Positions 50,861-60,934 of a stretch of DNA of 64,000 nt are shown here, one piece after another. Where the stretch lies: positions 1,984,001 to 2,048,000 of the forward strand of contig NZ_JAMBMT010000001.1 in assembly GCF_040371085.1 (NCBI RefSeq), written 5' to 3'. A model generated the notes under the pieces. The model saw nothing but the letters and a program-made list of their open reading frames with translations. It was not told the DNA's origin and did not search any database. The DNA comes from Psychrobacter sp. AH5. GTDB lineage: Bacteria > Pseudomonadota > Gammaproteobacteria > Pseudomonadales > Moraxellaceae. The translations under genes were made by a program, and so were the position numbers. Numbering within the stretch: position 1 is the stretch's first letter; the number at the start of each line of letters is the position of its first letter.

Positions 50861-50927
50861 TAGCACTATTAGTTATTAGATTCAAAATGAGTTATTAGCT
50901 TCAAAGATTTTAAAACTTACTAGCCTC

Positions 50928-52739
50928 TTACTGAGTTAACAGCTCCATCACATGACGAACGGCAGCTGGCATATCTTGTGCTTGCATGCCGCGCTGCCCT
51001 ACCATTAAAGCGGATCTGCTTATATTTGAGGTCGGACCTCTCAATTGATCTAGTAGTACATCCCCAGCCAAACCATGAATGAGAGCTGCTTGAGCCAGAC
51101 TTCGCTGCTTATCAAGTAGATCTTGCTGCGCTATCAGTCCGGCACAGACTCCTGAGAGCACGTCACCCATACCGGCAGTCGCCATTCCTGGATTACCCAC
51201 GGCGCAGATATAAATTGCCGACTCAAGACCTTGTTGCCCTAAGCCTTGTTCTAATATCAAGGATCCAGCACCTTTTAAGACCCAATCACCACCATAGCTA
51301 TCAGCGCATTGTTTGATTGAGCTTATACGATCTGCCTCTATCTTTGTAATATCCGTATCCAAGAGTCTTGCCGCCTCGCCGCTGTGCGGAGTCAAATACA
51401 CTTTTTGCTTTTTACTATGGGCTTTTAGCTCTTTGATTAGCGGATAATTTTCTCTTTGCAGCGTTGCTAGATGATAGAGACCATCAGCGTCAATAACTAC
51501 AGCTTTCTCTGCGCTTATGATGGCTTGGATATAATTAATAAATAAGTCCTTAGCTTTATCATCGCGACCTAATCCCATGCCAATAGCGATGACGCTTGCT
51601 TCCTTGATCAAGGATTTGACGCCATCGACATCGTGCAGATCAACAGTCATAGCGTCAGGCAAAGAGGTTAATAGCGCTCCATGAAAAGCATCGTGACAGG
51701 CGACTGTTATCTTGCCAGCACCCGTCGCCATAGCACTAGATGCTGAGAGAATAGCGGCCCCTCCCATACCTTGTGAGCCATCTATACGGTTGCCGCCTAT
51801 TACTAACACGTGACCATAGCTGCCTTTATAGCTGTTTTGCTGACGCGGGGCTAGCGCATAAGCGGTACTCAGCAAAGTTGCGCTAGGCAAAGTTGGTTTT
51901 ATAGGTATCAACGGTAGATCAATTACTGTGCCAGCATAATCCATGCCATCTTTGGTATGTAAACCAAGCTTACGAGCGACAAGGCATAAGCTCACATCTG
52001 CTTTTATAGCCAAACCCTCAAAGACTTGCCCGGTAGCTGCGACCAAGCCACTTGGAATATCTACCGCAGCGACTAAGGCGTCTGCTTGTTTAGCCATTTG
52101 ATTAAAGGTAGTGATAGCCTGTTTATAAGCGCCTTCTGGAGCCCGATCTAAACCTATCCCAAATATGGCATCAATATAAACATCAGCATTAAGCAAACTA
52201 TCAGCGCTAATCTCATTGTCCTCAAAACGCACATAAGGACAATCCGCCGCCAAAGCCATATGTCGTGCTTTAATAGCGTCATCAATCTGCGCTGTTGCTG
52301 CTATTTCGCTATTATCCTCTGCTTTGTTATTGTCATTTACTTCCTCAATATCCTCTATGCCAACGGTAATCACTTTTACCTGCCAGCCTGCTTGCTGTAG
52401 ATACAGTGCTATTAGCCAGCCGTCACCACCGTTATTACCCTGCCCAACCCAGAGTATTGCTCGTTTACCAGTCCTTAATGACTGAGCTTTTATACAATGA
52501 TGATAGTGGTCATTGCTAACTAATTCGCTATCTAAGCCACTATTTTTAGTACTCTCAAGCTCAATAATACGCTGGGTCATTTGCCAAGCGGCTTGTTGCA
52601 TCAAGGCAAAACTGTCATAACCTTGAGCAAACCAGTCTTGCTCCATTGCATAAACTTGTTGGCTATTATACAAAGCAATGCGTATCACTGAAGGATTTGA
52701 AGTTGATAGGTTTTTGCCAGATATAGCTTTAGTAGACAT
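50928..52739 (-). CDS. nnr: Bifunctional NAD(P)H-hydrate epimerase / ADP-dependent dehydratase
   Basis: This 603-residue repair enzyme restores damaged NAD(P)H hydrates. The N-terminal epimerase (YjeF_N) part, about 20-275, has WVGQGNNGGDGWLIAL and the acidic VDIPSGLVAATG. The C-terminal kinase-like dehydratase, about 280-600, has GSYGHVLVIGG, LTPHSGEAARL and the AVGNPGMATAGMGDVLSGV nucleotide site. The epimerase part has an insertion rich in Asp, Glu and Asn at about 140-160. It is longer than the E. coli protein (515 residues). It is divergent from queG, its usual neighbour. Confidence 0.95.
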   Translation of the reverse strand: MSTKAISGKNLSTSNPSVIRIALYNSQQVYAMEQDWFAQGYDSFALMQQAAWQMTQRIIELESTKNSGLDSELVSNDHYHHCIKAQSLRTGKRAILWVGQGNNGGDGWLIALYLQQAGWQVKVITVGIEDIEEVNDNNKAEDNSEIAATAQIDDAIKARHMALAADCPYVRFEDNEISADSLLNADVYIDAIFGIGLDRAPEGAYKQAITTFNQMAKQADALVAAVDIPSGLVAATGQVFEGLAIKADVSLCLVARKLGLHTKDGMDYAGTVIDLPLIPIKPTLPSATLLSTAYALAPRQQNSYKGSYGHVLVIGGNRIDGSQGMGGAAILSASSAMATGAGKITVACHDAFHGALLTSLPDAMTVDLHDVDGVKSLIKEASVIAIGMGLGRDDKAKDLFINYIQAIISAEKAVVIDADGLYHLATLQRENYPLIKELKAHSKKQKVYLTPHSGEAARLLDTDITKIEADRISSIKQCADSYGGDWVLKGAGSLILEQGLGQQGLESAIYICAVGNPGMATAGMGDVLSGVCAGLIAQQDLLDKQRSLAQAALIHGLAGDVLLDQLRGPTSNISRSALMVGQRGMQAQDMPAAVRHVMELLTQ

Positions 52740-52917
52740 AAAAAGTCCTTAGTTATTATCAGTTATTATCGGTTTTTATAAAAAGATTAGCATAAGCCTA
52801 GCAAATATCAGCTTCATCTTCTATGTCGATATCATCATAATCTTGCTATCTTTTTTGAGTTAGACTCGCTTATCATGACATAATACCATTCGCCCATTTA
52901 GCTCTGTATTTTCCTTT

Positions 52918-54117
52918 ATGAAATCATCTACACACCTTATTGCTAGCACTGAGATTACTAGCACTGAAAAAATCGTTGTTAATAGCGCTGAAGATATAAA
53001 GCGCTGGATTAAGACGCAAGCGCAAGCGTTAGGCTTTACCGACTGTGGTTTTATATCGGTGCAGCATCCTTTATTTAAACAGCAACTTAAGCAACTTGAG
53101 CTGTGGCTTGCCAAAGGTTATGAGGGGCAGTTGCAGTTTATGCATAATAATCATCACTTGCGTGCCCATCCTGAGCAGTTAGTCATAGGCGCAAAGACCA
53201 TTATTAGTGTACGGATGGATTATCTGACTGAGACTCCTAAACCGCGCACTATTGAAGACAATGATCGACCGAATCACGGCATCATCGCGCGCTATGCACG
53301 TGGTCGTGATTATCATAAAACGATGCGTAGCCGCCTAAAGCAACTGGCGTTAAAGATAGAAGCGATGCTACCGGAATGGCAATCCTTAACTATTGGTGCG
53401 GATATCGGCGCTAACTGCGATTTTGTCTTTCGCCCCTTTAGTGACTCAGCGCCTATTTTTGAGCGGCCTATCGCTGATGCAGCGGGCCTTGGCTGGACGG
53501 GTAAGCATACTTTATTACTCAATAAACAAGCCGGCTCATTCTTCGTCTTAGGCGAGTTATTTATCAGTCTTGAGCTTCCTGATGACAAGCCTGTTAGCCC
53601 TCATTGTGGTAGCTGCACCGCCTGTATTGACATCTGCCCGACTCAAGCGATTGTCGCGCCCCATCAGCTCAATGCGGCCGCTTGTATCTCTTATTTGACT
53701 ATCGAACATGACGGCGTTATCGATACTAAATATCGGCGAGCTATTGGCAACCGCGTGTTTGGCTGTGATGACTGCCAGCTGATTTGTCCATGGAATCGTT
53801 ATGCCAAAATAACCAGCGTTAAGGATTTTGAGCCTCGCCACCAGCTTGATAGTAGTAGCTTACTAGAATTATGGCAGTGGAGGGAGACGGATTTCTTAAA
53901 ATATACCGAAGGTAGTCCGCTACGGCGCACCGGCTATGTCAATTTTTTGCGCAATATCGCTATCGGCTTAGGCAATGCCAATGCCAGTCAAGAGACCGTT
54001 CAACAACTTAAATCTAAGCTGACGGTGCATAATGAGATGTTAGATGAGCATATTCACTGGGCTATAGAAGAGCAAGCTAGCAAACTAGCCGCTGGTGATC
54101 ACTCTAATTCAAAATAA
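52918..54117 (+). CDS. queG: Epoxyqueuosine reductase
   Basis: This 399-residue enzyme completes queuosine in tRNA by reducing epoxyqueuosine, with cobalamin and two 4Fe-4S clusters. Cluster motifs are HCGSCTACIDICPTQAI and FGCDDCQLICPWNRY. The first 20-25 residues extend beyond the usual start. Family motifs RYARGRDYHK and GADIGANCDFVFRPFSDSAPIFERP-type PVFER region (here PIFERPIADAAGLGWTGKH) are present. Confidence 0.96.
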   Translation: MKSSTHLIASTEITSTEKIVVNSAEDIKRWIKTQAQALGFTDCGFISVQHPLFKQQLKQLELWLAKGYEGQLQFMHNNHHLRAHPEQLVIGAKTIISVRMDYLTETPKPRTIEDNDRPNHGIIARYARGRDYHKTMRSRLKQLALKIEAMLPEWQSLTIGADIGANCDFVFRPFSDSAPIFERPIADAAGLGWTGKHTLLLNKQAGSFFVLGELFISLELPDDKPVSPHCGSCTACIDICPTQAIVAPHQLNAAACISYLTIEHDGVIDTKYRRAIGNRVFGCDDCQLICPWNRYAKITSVKDFEPRHQLDSSSLLELWQWRETDFLKYTEGSPLRRTGYVNFLRNIAIGLGNANASQETVQQLKSKLTVHNEMLDEHIHWAIEEQASKLAAGDHSNSK

Positions 54118-54123
54118 AGGCAA

Positions 54124-54157
54124 TAAAAAACGCCTCTTAATGCATAAGAGACGTCTT
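54124..54157. terminator. Terminator between queG and kbp
   Basis: A hairpin ACG-CTCTTA with TAAGAG-CGT (one mismatch) is flanked by an A run and a T-rich stretch. It lies between convergent genes, so it can serve both. Confidence 0.8.
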
Positions 54158-54203
54158 TAAAATGATTACTATGAGCCAATTTAATAATTAGCTCTTATAG
54201 AAT

Positions 54204-54713
54204 CTATGGCTTAGGAATACGCAGTACTTGACCTGGGTAGATTTTGTCAGGATCAGATAACATCGGCTTATTAGCTTCAAATATTTTCATATAGTCATTA
54301 GCCGAACCATAAACGTCCTTAGCGATTTTTGATAAGCTATCACCAGATTTGACCGTATACATAGTTGATTCTGGTGCATCTTCTTCGATATCGATATTAT
54401 CAATGACCTTGGCTACGTTTTGGACGTTACCTATAGCAATAATCGCTTTTTCGCGATCCGCTTGCGTCTTGGCATTACCACTAATCTCAGCAGTATCTGT
54501 TGAGCCGTTATACTTAACTTTTAGATTACTAATTTGCAGATTTTGCTGCTGGATACGACGAAGCAAAATATTAGCTACCGATTGTGCTGATGGCTCGCTA
54601 TCTTTTACAGGGGTGTTGGCATCGGCTTTGGTCTCGACTTTGGCCTCATGTTTATCATCATCACGATTAAAAATCTTATCACCGATATCTTTTGCAAAGC
54701 TGAATATTCCCAT
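54204..54713 (-). CDS. kbp: BON-LysM protein, Kbp (YgaU) type
   Basis: This 169-residue protein has the family start MGIFSFAKDIGDKIF, a BON domain at about 48-105 (VKYNGSTDTAEISGNAK, NVQNVAKVIDNI) and a C-terminal LysM domain at about 115-167 (YTVKSGDSLSKIAKDVYG, GQVLRIPKP). The E. coli homologue binds K+ in the cytoplasm. No signal peptide is present, which agrees with that. The Lys/Asp/Ala-rich insert at about 18-45 is longer than in E. coli. Confidence 0.9.
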   Translation of the reverse strand: MGIFSFAKDIGDKIFNRDDDKHEAKVETKADANTPVKDSEPSAQSVANILLRRIQQQNLQISNLKVKYNGSTDTAEISGNAKTQADREKAIIAIGNVQNVAKVIDNIDIEEDAPESTMYTVKSGDSLSKIAKDVYGSANDYMKIFEANKPMLSDPDKIYPGQVLRIPKP

Positions 54714-54942
54714 TTAACTACTCCTTCAGATATTTTATTAATTATTTATTTTTTCTACTGACTCTAATCGTTTGTTACTTATGAAAGCTCTCAGTTATAA
54801 CAAACGACAGTCAGTAAGTGTCTTGGACTTTATGATTATAACAAAGGCAACGACTTTGCATAGTAGCGGTATGTTGAGTAATGTTAAGCTAAAAAATCTG
54901 CTTTAATACCTAATAACTTTTGCTAAGTTAAACTGATAAGGA

Positions 54943-54975
54943 CAAAAAAACCGCTTATCTATACAGATAAGCGGT
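54943..54975 (-). terminator. Terminator after acpP
   Basis: A perfect 11-bp stem (ACCGCTTATCT with AGATAAGCGGT) and a four-base loop is followed by a T run on the minus strand. It lies about 79 bp after acpP. The rest of 54714-55053 shows no gene. Confidence 0.94.
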
Positions 54976-55053
54976 AAAATCAATAACGGGTATTAGTTTT
55001 TGCTAGTTATGCTAATAGCAATTTAAATAGCAACTTATAATACCTGTTAATAA

Positions 55054-55290
55054 TTATAGCTGTGCTTGTACGTAATCAATTGCTTTTTGTACGGTAGTCA
55101 ATTCAGCTGAGTCTTCATCAGGAATAGTGATACCAAAATCACTTTCGAACGACATGACTAACTCAACTAGATCTAAAGAATCAGCGCCCAAATCTTCCAT
55201 AAAAGAAGCTTCGTTTTTTACGTCTTCAACGTTCATACCTAATTGCTCTGCTACTGCAGATTTTATCTTTAGCTCAGTATCATTACTCAT
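55054..55290 (-). CDS. acpP: Acyl carrier protein
   Basis: This 78-residue acidic protein carries growing fatty acyl chains on a phosphopantetheine arm attached to Ser in the motif [12 protein letters not shown]. Other family features are FMEDLGADS and [10 protein letters not shown]. It lies 289 bp downstream of fabG, so it may also have its own promoter in that gap. Confidence 0.98.
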   Translation of the reverse strand: MSNDTELKIKSAVAEQLGMNVEDVKNEASFMEDLGADSLDLVELVMSFESDFGITIPDEDSAELTTVQKAIDYVQAQL

Positions 55291-55579
55291 TAAAAATACT
55301 CCTTTTTATCTATCGATTTGAGAATTGTTGACCAGTTGTCTATTGGCTTTAAGATTATGAATAAATTCGCAGAAAAACACCATCATCATGCCAAGCTTTT
55401 TGGTATTTGACAACAATTTACTATAATCAATTCACTATAGTATTGGGCTTTGGTCTAAAAGTGTCCGTCATTATAACAGCATTTATTAGAGTTTACACTC
55501 GTTCACACAAATTATTATAGGACTAATGTAACATTTAATATTTAAGTTTTATGACTGTTTTTGTATGCGTTGTAGCGAA

Positions 55580-56308
55580 TTACATGTACATACCACCATT
55601 AACGGGCAGAACGGCGCCGGTTATGTAACTGGCCTCATCACCTGCCAAAAACAGCACCGCTGCAGCGATATCTTCTGGCTGACCTAGACGGCCAATAGGC
55701 ACCGCATCTAGCATAGAATTGAGCAAGCGCTCATCAAGCTCATCGGTCATATCCGTTTCAATAAGACCAGGCGCGACACAGTTGATAGTCACTTGCCGTG
55801 AGCCAATCTCACGCGCTAAAGTACGACTAAAACCTTCCAAACCAGCTTTAGTAGCAGCATAGTTGGACTGGCCAGCATTACCCATCTGCGCCACCACTGA
55901 GCTGATATTGATAATACGACCACGGCGAGCTTTCATCATACCGCGAACAGCGCGCTTACTCATGCGGTAGACAGAGGTTAAGTTGGTGTCGATCACACTT
56001 TCCCAATCTTCATCTTTCATGCGCATCAATAAGCCGTCTTTAGTGATACCAGCATTGTTGACCAGTACTTGCACGGCACCATAAACGCTTTCGATCTCTT
56101 CAAATAGCTTGTCAATTTGTGCTGGGTCGCAGACATCCAATACCCGGCCTATACCACCAGAATCATGCAAATAATCATCGATTAAAGCCGCGCCTTTTTC
56201 AGTCGTTGCCGTACCAATGACAAAATGGCCTTCTTTGGCAAAACGTTTGGCGACCGCTTTACCGATCCCTCGGCTAGCCCCTGTTACTAAGGTGATTGTA
56301 CGACTCAT
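55580..56308 (-). CDS. fabG: 3-oxoacyl-[acyl-carrier-protein] reductase
   Basis: This 242-residue short-chain dehydrogenase reduces 3-oxoacyl-ACP with NADPH. It has the cofactor motif TGASRGIGKAVA, the NNAG motif, catalytic Ser in NISSVVAQMG, and YAATK. The C-terminus ends GGMYM as usual. Its start overlaps the fabD stop by four bases (ATGA), indicating coupling. Confidence 0.97.
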   Translation of the reverse strand: MSRTITLVTGASRGIGKAVAKRFAKEGHFVIGTATTEKGAALIDDYLHDSGGIGRVLDVCDPAQIDKLFEEIESVYGAVQVLVNNAGITKDGLLMRMKDEDWESVIDTNLTSVYRMSKRAVRGMMKARRGRIINISSVVAQMGNAGQSNYAATKAGLEGFSRTLAREIGSRQVTINCVAPGLIETDMTDELDERLLNSMLDAVPIGRLGQPEDIAAAVLFLAGDEASYITGAVLPVNGGMYM

Positions 56309-57285
56309 GATAATATCTCCATTAACTTATCAAGACGAGCTGGCTTATCAGTAGGATAACTAGTAATAGGCTGAGCCTGACGTTTTGCCAAATTACTAAG
56401 CACATTACCGCTGCCACATTCGATTAAAATATTAATTTGTTTATCTGCCAATTCTTGCATAGTTTTTGACCACAGTACCGCTTCACTAAGCTGCTCGGTC
56501 AAGGCTTGCTTGATACCTTGGGCGCTAGTCTCAACATGAGCGTGACGGTTTTGAATAACCGGAATAGTCGCTTGGTCAAACTGAATAGCCGCCAAAGCTT
56601 CGGCTAAAGCTTGGCTAGCAGGCTCCATCAAGGCACAATGCGAAGGGACGCTAACCTTTAGAGGAATGGCTTTTTTGCCAGTGTTTTGTACTTTATCAAT
56701 AACCGCCGCTACCCCTATCGCGTTGCCAGAGATAACCACTTGTCCTGGGCTATTAAAATTTGCCGCATTAACGATAGCGCCATCAACGTGCTCTGTCGCT
56801 TGCTCACATAAAGTCTCAACGCGATTGTCCTCAAGCCCCAATACGGCAGCCATAGCGGTCTCAATGCCTGCAACGGCCTCTTGCATTAACTGGCCGCGCT
56901 TATGCACTAGCTGTATGGCCTCAGCGAAACTTATCACCCCAGAGGCACACAGCGCACTATACTCCCCCAAAGAATGTCCTGCCATATAGCAAGGAGTAAT
57001 ATTTTTTTGAGCTAGCTTGTCTTTTAGTACTCGCCAAATAGCAATGCTAGCAGCTAGCAAAGCAGGCTGAGTATACTTGGTCTGATTTAAGCGCTCTTCA
57101 TCTTGACAGATCGCCCATAAGTCCTCTCCAAGGGCCTCACTTGCCTCATTAAAAGTCTCATGAATTTGCGGATAAATCTCAGCAAGCTCTGCGGTCATAC
57201 CTACTGCTTGCGCACCTTGCCCAGGAAAGACAATTGCAATACGGGGCTTTGTTGTTATCGTATCAGGCGTTGATGCCATAGCCAA
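56305..57285 (-). CDS. fabD: Malonyl-CoA:ACP transacylase
   Basis: This 326-residue enzyme loads malonyl groups onto acyl carrier protein. It has the QGAQ motif (about 23-26), catalytic Ser105 in GHSLGEYSAL and a later PSHCALMEPA with the catalytic His. It is the first gene of fabD-fabG, followed by acpP. The plsX and fabH genes that usually lie upstream of fabD are absent here. Confidence 0.97.
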   Translation of the reverse strand: MAMASTPDTITTKPRIAIVFPGQGAQAVGMTAELAEIYPQIHETFNEASEALGEDLWAICQDEERLNQTKYTQPALLAASIAIWRVLKDKLAQKNITPCYMAGHSLGEYSALCASGVISFAEAIQLVHKRGQLMQEAVAGIETAMAAVLGLEDNRVETLCEQATEHVDGAIVNAANFNSPGQVVISGNAIGVAAVIDKVQNTGKKAIPLKVSVPSHCALMEPASQALAEALAAIQFDQATIPVIQNRHAHVETSAQGIKQALTEQLSEAVLWSKTMQELADKQINILIECGSGNVLSNLAKRQAQPITSYPTDKPARLDKLMEILS

Positions 57286-57531
57286 TATTCCTTAATGATT
57301 AAAAGCGCTCTTTGTTTGAACCAATTATCGTCGCAAAATAGGGTAATAACAAAAATAATAGCAAATGCTAGTGTTGCAAGCCAATCTCATCAACCCATGA
57401 TAAAAATGACAAAAGAGTAAGACTGACAGCTATCTAGCATTAGCAAACTATACACTGCTCTAAGCGATTATCATAGCGACTTAAGTTGAGACTTGAGCAT
57501 AAACTCAGATAGACAGTCAAATAATAAACGA

Positions 57532-57588
57532 CAAAAAGCCAAGCCATCGAACTATTAAATTTATAATAGCAAGATAACTTGGCTTTTA
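57532..57588 (-). terminator. Terminator after rpmF
   Basis: AAAAGCCAAG (57534-57543) pairs with CTTGGCTTTT (57578-57587), with a shorter internal stem (CTATTA with TAATAG). A T run follows on the minus strand. It lies between rpmF and fabD, so the two are separate units. The rest of 57286-57697 shows no gene. Confidence 0.75.
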
Positions 57589-57697
57589 TCAGCATAATTC
57601 ATAATGATCGATAGTAAATAGTCAGCAATATAAAAGCTGCCTATTAGAACAGACAGCGATTATTTTAGATTGAGACCTTTACTATTTGACTAATAAA

Positions 57698-57880
57698 TTA
57701 AGCGTCTTGACTAACTTTGAATAACTGACGACCACGATAAAAACCGTCTTTAGTCATGTGGTGACGACGATGCTTCTCACCGGTAGTAGCATCAACGCTC
57801 AATTCAGCCACTTCCATACGATGGTGTGAGCGGCGCATGTCACGACGAGAACGGCTTTTACGACTTTTTTGAACAGCCAT
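57698..57880 (-). CDS. rpmF: 50S ribosomal protein L32
   Basis: This 60-residue basic protein has the L32 start [20 protein letters not shown], and later [15 protein letters not shown]. It lacks the zinc-binding Cys pairs, as in many gammaproteobacteria. It lies 306 bp downstream of yceD and has its own likely promoter in the gap. Confidence 0.97.
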   Translation of the reverse strand: MAVQKSRKSRSRRDMRRSHHRMEVAELSVDATTGEKHRRHHMTKDGFYRGRQLFKVSQDA

Positions 57881-58107
57881 GATATAGCTCCTATACTTAA
57901 AAAGGGGTAAGCTTAAAATTCAGCTTTAATCGATACTGACTTACCTTATGACTTATAAAATCTAAATCACTATAAGCTAATACAGTACTAAATTAATGAG
58001 TTTGCTACTGGTATGAACCCGCTGACTAAATCTAAACTCTACAAATATTTTATTTAATCAATTTTATTCACAAGCAGCTTGTTGCCAGAGTGCAATAAAC
58101 GGGACAT

Positions 58108-58113
58108 TATACG
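58108..58113 (-). promoter_or_regulatory. Likely -10 box of an rpmF promoter
   Basis: TATAAT on the minus strand lies about 228 bp upstream of rpmF in the 306-bp gap after yceD. A TTTATT-like hexamer lies 17 bp upstream, a weak -35. In many relatives yceD and rpmF are nearly adjacent; the long gap and this box suggest separate transcription. Nothing else is seen in the gap. Confidence 0.4.
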
Positions 58114-58186
58114 CATCTTTTACGCATTAATAAAGCCCTGCTGCAAACTCTTCTGTGTAGAGTTGACAAAAAAGGGATTTAAAAAA

Positions 58187-58780
58187 CTACAGCTTACCCT
58201 TTAATGCGGATAAAGCGGCAAAAGGGTTTTCACCCTCTTCCTCTTCGGGTATCTCGCCAAACTGCTCAACACTCATCTCACAATCATCATGTTTAGGCGC
58301 CATTGGCACTTTTAGTAGCAGCTCGTCCTCGATTAGCTTTTTGAAAGGCAATAAGCGTTCAGGCGTTTGATTATCAACGACTTCCTCTAATAACAGATAG
58401 TCCTGTTCTTCATCGACTAAGCTTGCCTGACTCTCCTCTTCTAACAACGCAATATCATAATCATCAGTCAGATCGGTTGCTACCGGTTGCAGACAGCGCT
58501 GGCAGGTTAGCCATACCTCGCCATCAACCTCGAAAGACAAATGCAGCACATTATTATGACGATATAGCTTGGTTTTTATGTGTAGATTAGCTTGCTCATG
58601 CTCAGTGGTTAATAAAGCATTTAGACGCTCAAAATCTACAGGAGCAACGGCACCTTGCCATTCAAAGCCGGTATCCTCCCACTTGTTTAACGAGATATGC
58701 TCAGGCATACGAGTGGACGACTTAGCCTGATTATCATCAATAGCAGTCGTTGTTTTTGAGTTAGTTTGGGAAGATGACAT
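58187..58780 (-). CDS. yceD: YceD family protein (DUF177)
   Basis: This 197-residue protein matches YceD, linked to 23S rRNA accumulation and found beside rpmF in most proteobacteria. It has the Cys pair TCQRCLQPV typical of DUF177 and a second region LLEEVVDNQTPERLLPFKKLIEDELLL. The C-terminus is Glu-rich (PEEEEGENPFAAL). The first 25 residues are a polar extension. Confidence 0.93.
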   Translation of the reverse strand: MSSSQTNSKTTTAIDDNQAKSSTRMPEHISLNKWEDTGFEWQGAVAPVDFERLNALLTTEHEQANLHIKTKLYRHNNVLHLSFEVDGEVWLTCQRCLQPVATDLTDDYDIALLEEESQASLVDEEQDYLLLEEVVDNQTPERLLPFKKLIEDELLLKVPMAPKHDDCEMSVEQFGEIPEEEEGENPFAALSALKGKL

Positions 58781-59020
58781 AAGCGGCCTCGCGGATGAAA
58801 ATGGGGTATAATGTTGCCTGCCATACTAACCGAAAGCGCCATTTGACACTAGCGCTAGTATGTTACTGTTTTTGTTGGCTTAAGATAGCGGTTAAGTGGC
58901 TTTATTTTTAGACATTATTGATAAGCCCTGCTAAGTTAACGCTGCAATACCTCTACTCTTTCAACATTACCTTTTAGTGATGCCCTCTTCGTTAATATTT
59001 CTAGATAATTAGTACTTTTT

Positions 59021-59722
59021 ATGACTTCTCTTATTGCTACCAATTTTATTACCAAAAATAAAACAACTGTTACCTTTTCTGAGTTACTGACTAGTAATGA
59101 TGCTAGTAAATTATTAGCGGAACTTAATGATTTACTGCCAAATAAAAGTCATAAGCCTTATTTAGACAGTAGCGGTAATAAAGTGTTCTATTTTAATGAT
59201 CTTAAACTATTAGCCGATGAGCACAAAGCTACTGAAGCTTTAATAACATTATTTAATCGCTTATTTGCCGATCAGCAGGTACAGCTGGTAAGAGGTGAGC
59301 ATGAGCCTGAGTATTTTCCAGCAGATAACGACAACCCTGCCCGTATTGAATTTGCGCACGGTTTTTTTGCCAGTGCTTTGCACGAGATCAGCCATTGGTG
59401 TATCGCTGGTAAGGCTCGTCGGCAGCTTAGCGACTTTGGCTACTGGTATGCTGCTGATGGGCGTAATGAGGCGCAGCAGCGAGCTTTTGAGCGCGTAGAG
59501 ATCAAACCGCAAGCATTAGAATGCTTATTTACTCTAGCTTGCAACAGGCCTTTTCAAGTCTCGCAAGATAACCTGTTTGCCGATTTTGATACTAGCGATA
59601 GCAGCTTTGCTTATGATGTTTATGAGCAGGCTAAAACTTATATCGCTAATCCGCAAAGCTTACCTAGAGACGCTCAAAATTTATTGACAGCACTCTTGCG
59701 CCTATTTATTGGCAATAACTAA
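59021..59722 (+). CDS. epmC: Elongation factor P hydroxylase
   Basis: This 233-residue YfcM-family iron enzyme hydroxylates the beta-lysylated lysine of elongation factor P. The metal motif HEISH (His121, Glu122, His125) lies in ALHEISHWCIAGKARRQLSDFGYWY, and VEIKPQALE with FQVSQDNL follows. The first 35 residues are less conserved. The earlier modification genes epmA and epmB are not in this window. Confidence 0.94.
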   Translation: MTSLIATNFITKNKTTVTFSELLTSNDASKLLAELNDLLPNKSHKPYLDSSGNKVFYFNDLKLLADEHKATEALITLFNRLFADQQVQLVRGEHEPEYFPADNDNPARIEFAHGFFASALHEISHWCIAGKARRQLSDFGYWYAADGRNEAQQRAFERVEIKPQALECLFTLACNRPFQVSQDNLFADFDTSDSSFAYDVYEQAKTYIANPQSLPRDAQNLLTALLRLFIGNN

Positions 59723-59864
59723 TCGTTTAACGATTTTCCACCATTTGTAACGTCTCGCTACTACTATCCAAAACCGCTTTGATTTTATACTAATCATCAA
59801 AGCTTGATTTATTCAAAATAAATTAGGCTGATAATAAAAAAATAACTATAAACTAGGAGCTAGT

Positions 59865-60485
59865 ATGCAAACCCTTTATATTCACCCAGAAAATCCGCAA
59901 CCGAGGCTTATTGAACAAGCCGCTGATATGCTACGTAATGATAAGCTCATTATCTATCCAACAGATACCAGCTATGCTTTTGGCTGCCGCTTGGGAGCTA
60001 AGGATGCGCTTGAGAAACTTAAGCAAATTCGCGAGCTTGATGACAAGCATCAATTCACTTTGCTGTGTCGAGATTTAAGTGAGATTGCCAATTATGCTAC
60101 GGTCGATAACCATCAATTTAAACAACTTAAGGCTCATACCCCAGCGCCTATTACTTTTATTTTGAACGCTACCAAAGATGTGCCAAAGAAATTAGCTCAC
60201 CCTAAAAAGAAAACTATTGGTATTCGCGTACCGAGCAACCCTATTGCTCAAGCATTACTTGAGGCGATGGATGAGCCTATCTTAACCAGCTCATTAATCC
60301 TACCTAATCGCGATGATATTTTGGATGATCCATTTGATATCGAAGAGTTATTAGAAAATCAAATAGACGCGCTTATTAATGCCGGAGTTAAGACTACGTT
60401 ACTGACTACTATCGTCGATATGACTAGCTCTCAGCCTGAGGTTATTAGACAAGGTGCCGCTGATGTCAGTGATTTGATGTTGTAG
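59865..60485 (+). CDS. yciO: YciO-type Sua5/YrdC family protein
   Basis: This 206-residue protein has the same length as E. coli YciO and matches along its length: YIHPENPQPRLIEQA, IIYPTDTSYAFGCRLG, HQFTLLCRDLSE and IGIRVPSNPIAQALLEA. The family binds double-stranded RNA or nucleotides and is related to threonylcarbamoyl-AMP synthase. Whether YciO makes that product is uncertain. Confidence 0.93.
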   Translation: MQTLYIHPENPQPRLIEQAADMLRNDKLIIYPTDTSYAFGCRLGAKDALEKLKQIRELDDKHQFTLLCRDLSEIANYATVDNHQFKQLKAHTPAPITFILNATKDVPKKLAHPKKKTIGIRVPSNPIAQALLEAMDEPILTSSLILPNRDDILDDPFDIEELLENQIDALINAGVKTTLLTTIVDMTSSQPEVIRQGAADVSDLML

Positions 60486-60500
60486 CTATATTTCAGGCAC

Positions 60501-60530
60501 AAAAAAGCTCCAATAAATTGGAGCTTTTTT
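60501..60530. terminator. Bidirectional terminator between yciO and rplQ
   Basis: A perfect 13-bp stem (AAAAAAGCTCCAA with TTGGAGCTTTTTT) and a TAAA loop lies between convergent genes. It ends both yciO and the ribosomal alpha operon. Confidence 0.95.
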
Positions 60531-60555
60531 ATACAACATCTAAACTAGTTATAGA

Positions 60556-60921
60556 TTAGTCACGATCAACTAACTCTACATAAGCCATAGGCGCGTTATC
60601 ACCGTCACGATGACCGCACTTAACGATACGTAAGTAGCCGCCTGGACGATTTTGGTAACGTGGGCCTAAAGTGCCAAATAACTTACCAACCATAGCTTTG
60701 CTACGCATGCGACTAAAGGCCAAACGGCGATTAGCAACACTGTCTTCTTTAGCCATAGTGATTAATGGCTCAGCGACGCGACGTAATTCTTTTGCTTTAG
60801 GTAAAGTAGTTTTGATCAGTTCATGCTCAAATAATGAGTTAGTCATGTTCTGGAACATAGCTTTGCGATGACTGCCGGTACGACCCAGCTTGACTCCACT
60901 CTTACGATGGCGCATAGTCAA
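60556..60921 (-). CDS. rplQ: 50S ribosomal protein L17
   Basis: This 121-residue protein has the L17 start [20 protein letters not shown] and ends [14 protein letters not shown]. It is the last gene of the alpha operon and starts 13 bp after rpoA. Confidence 0.98.
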   Translation of the reverse strand: MTMRHRKSGVKLGRTGSHRKAMFQNMTNSLFEHELIKTTLPKAKELRRVAEPLITMAKEDSVANRRLAFSRMRSKAMVGKLFGTLGPRYQNRPGGYLRIVKCGHRDGDNAPMAYVELVDRD

Positions 60922-60934
60922 ATATCCTTAATGT

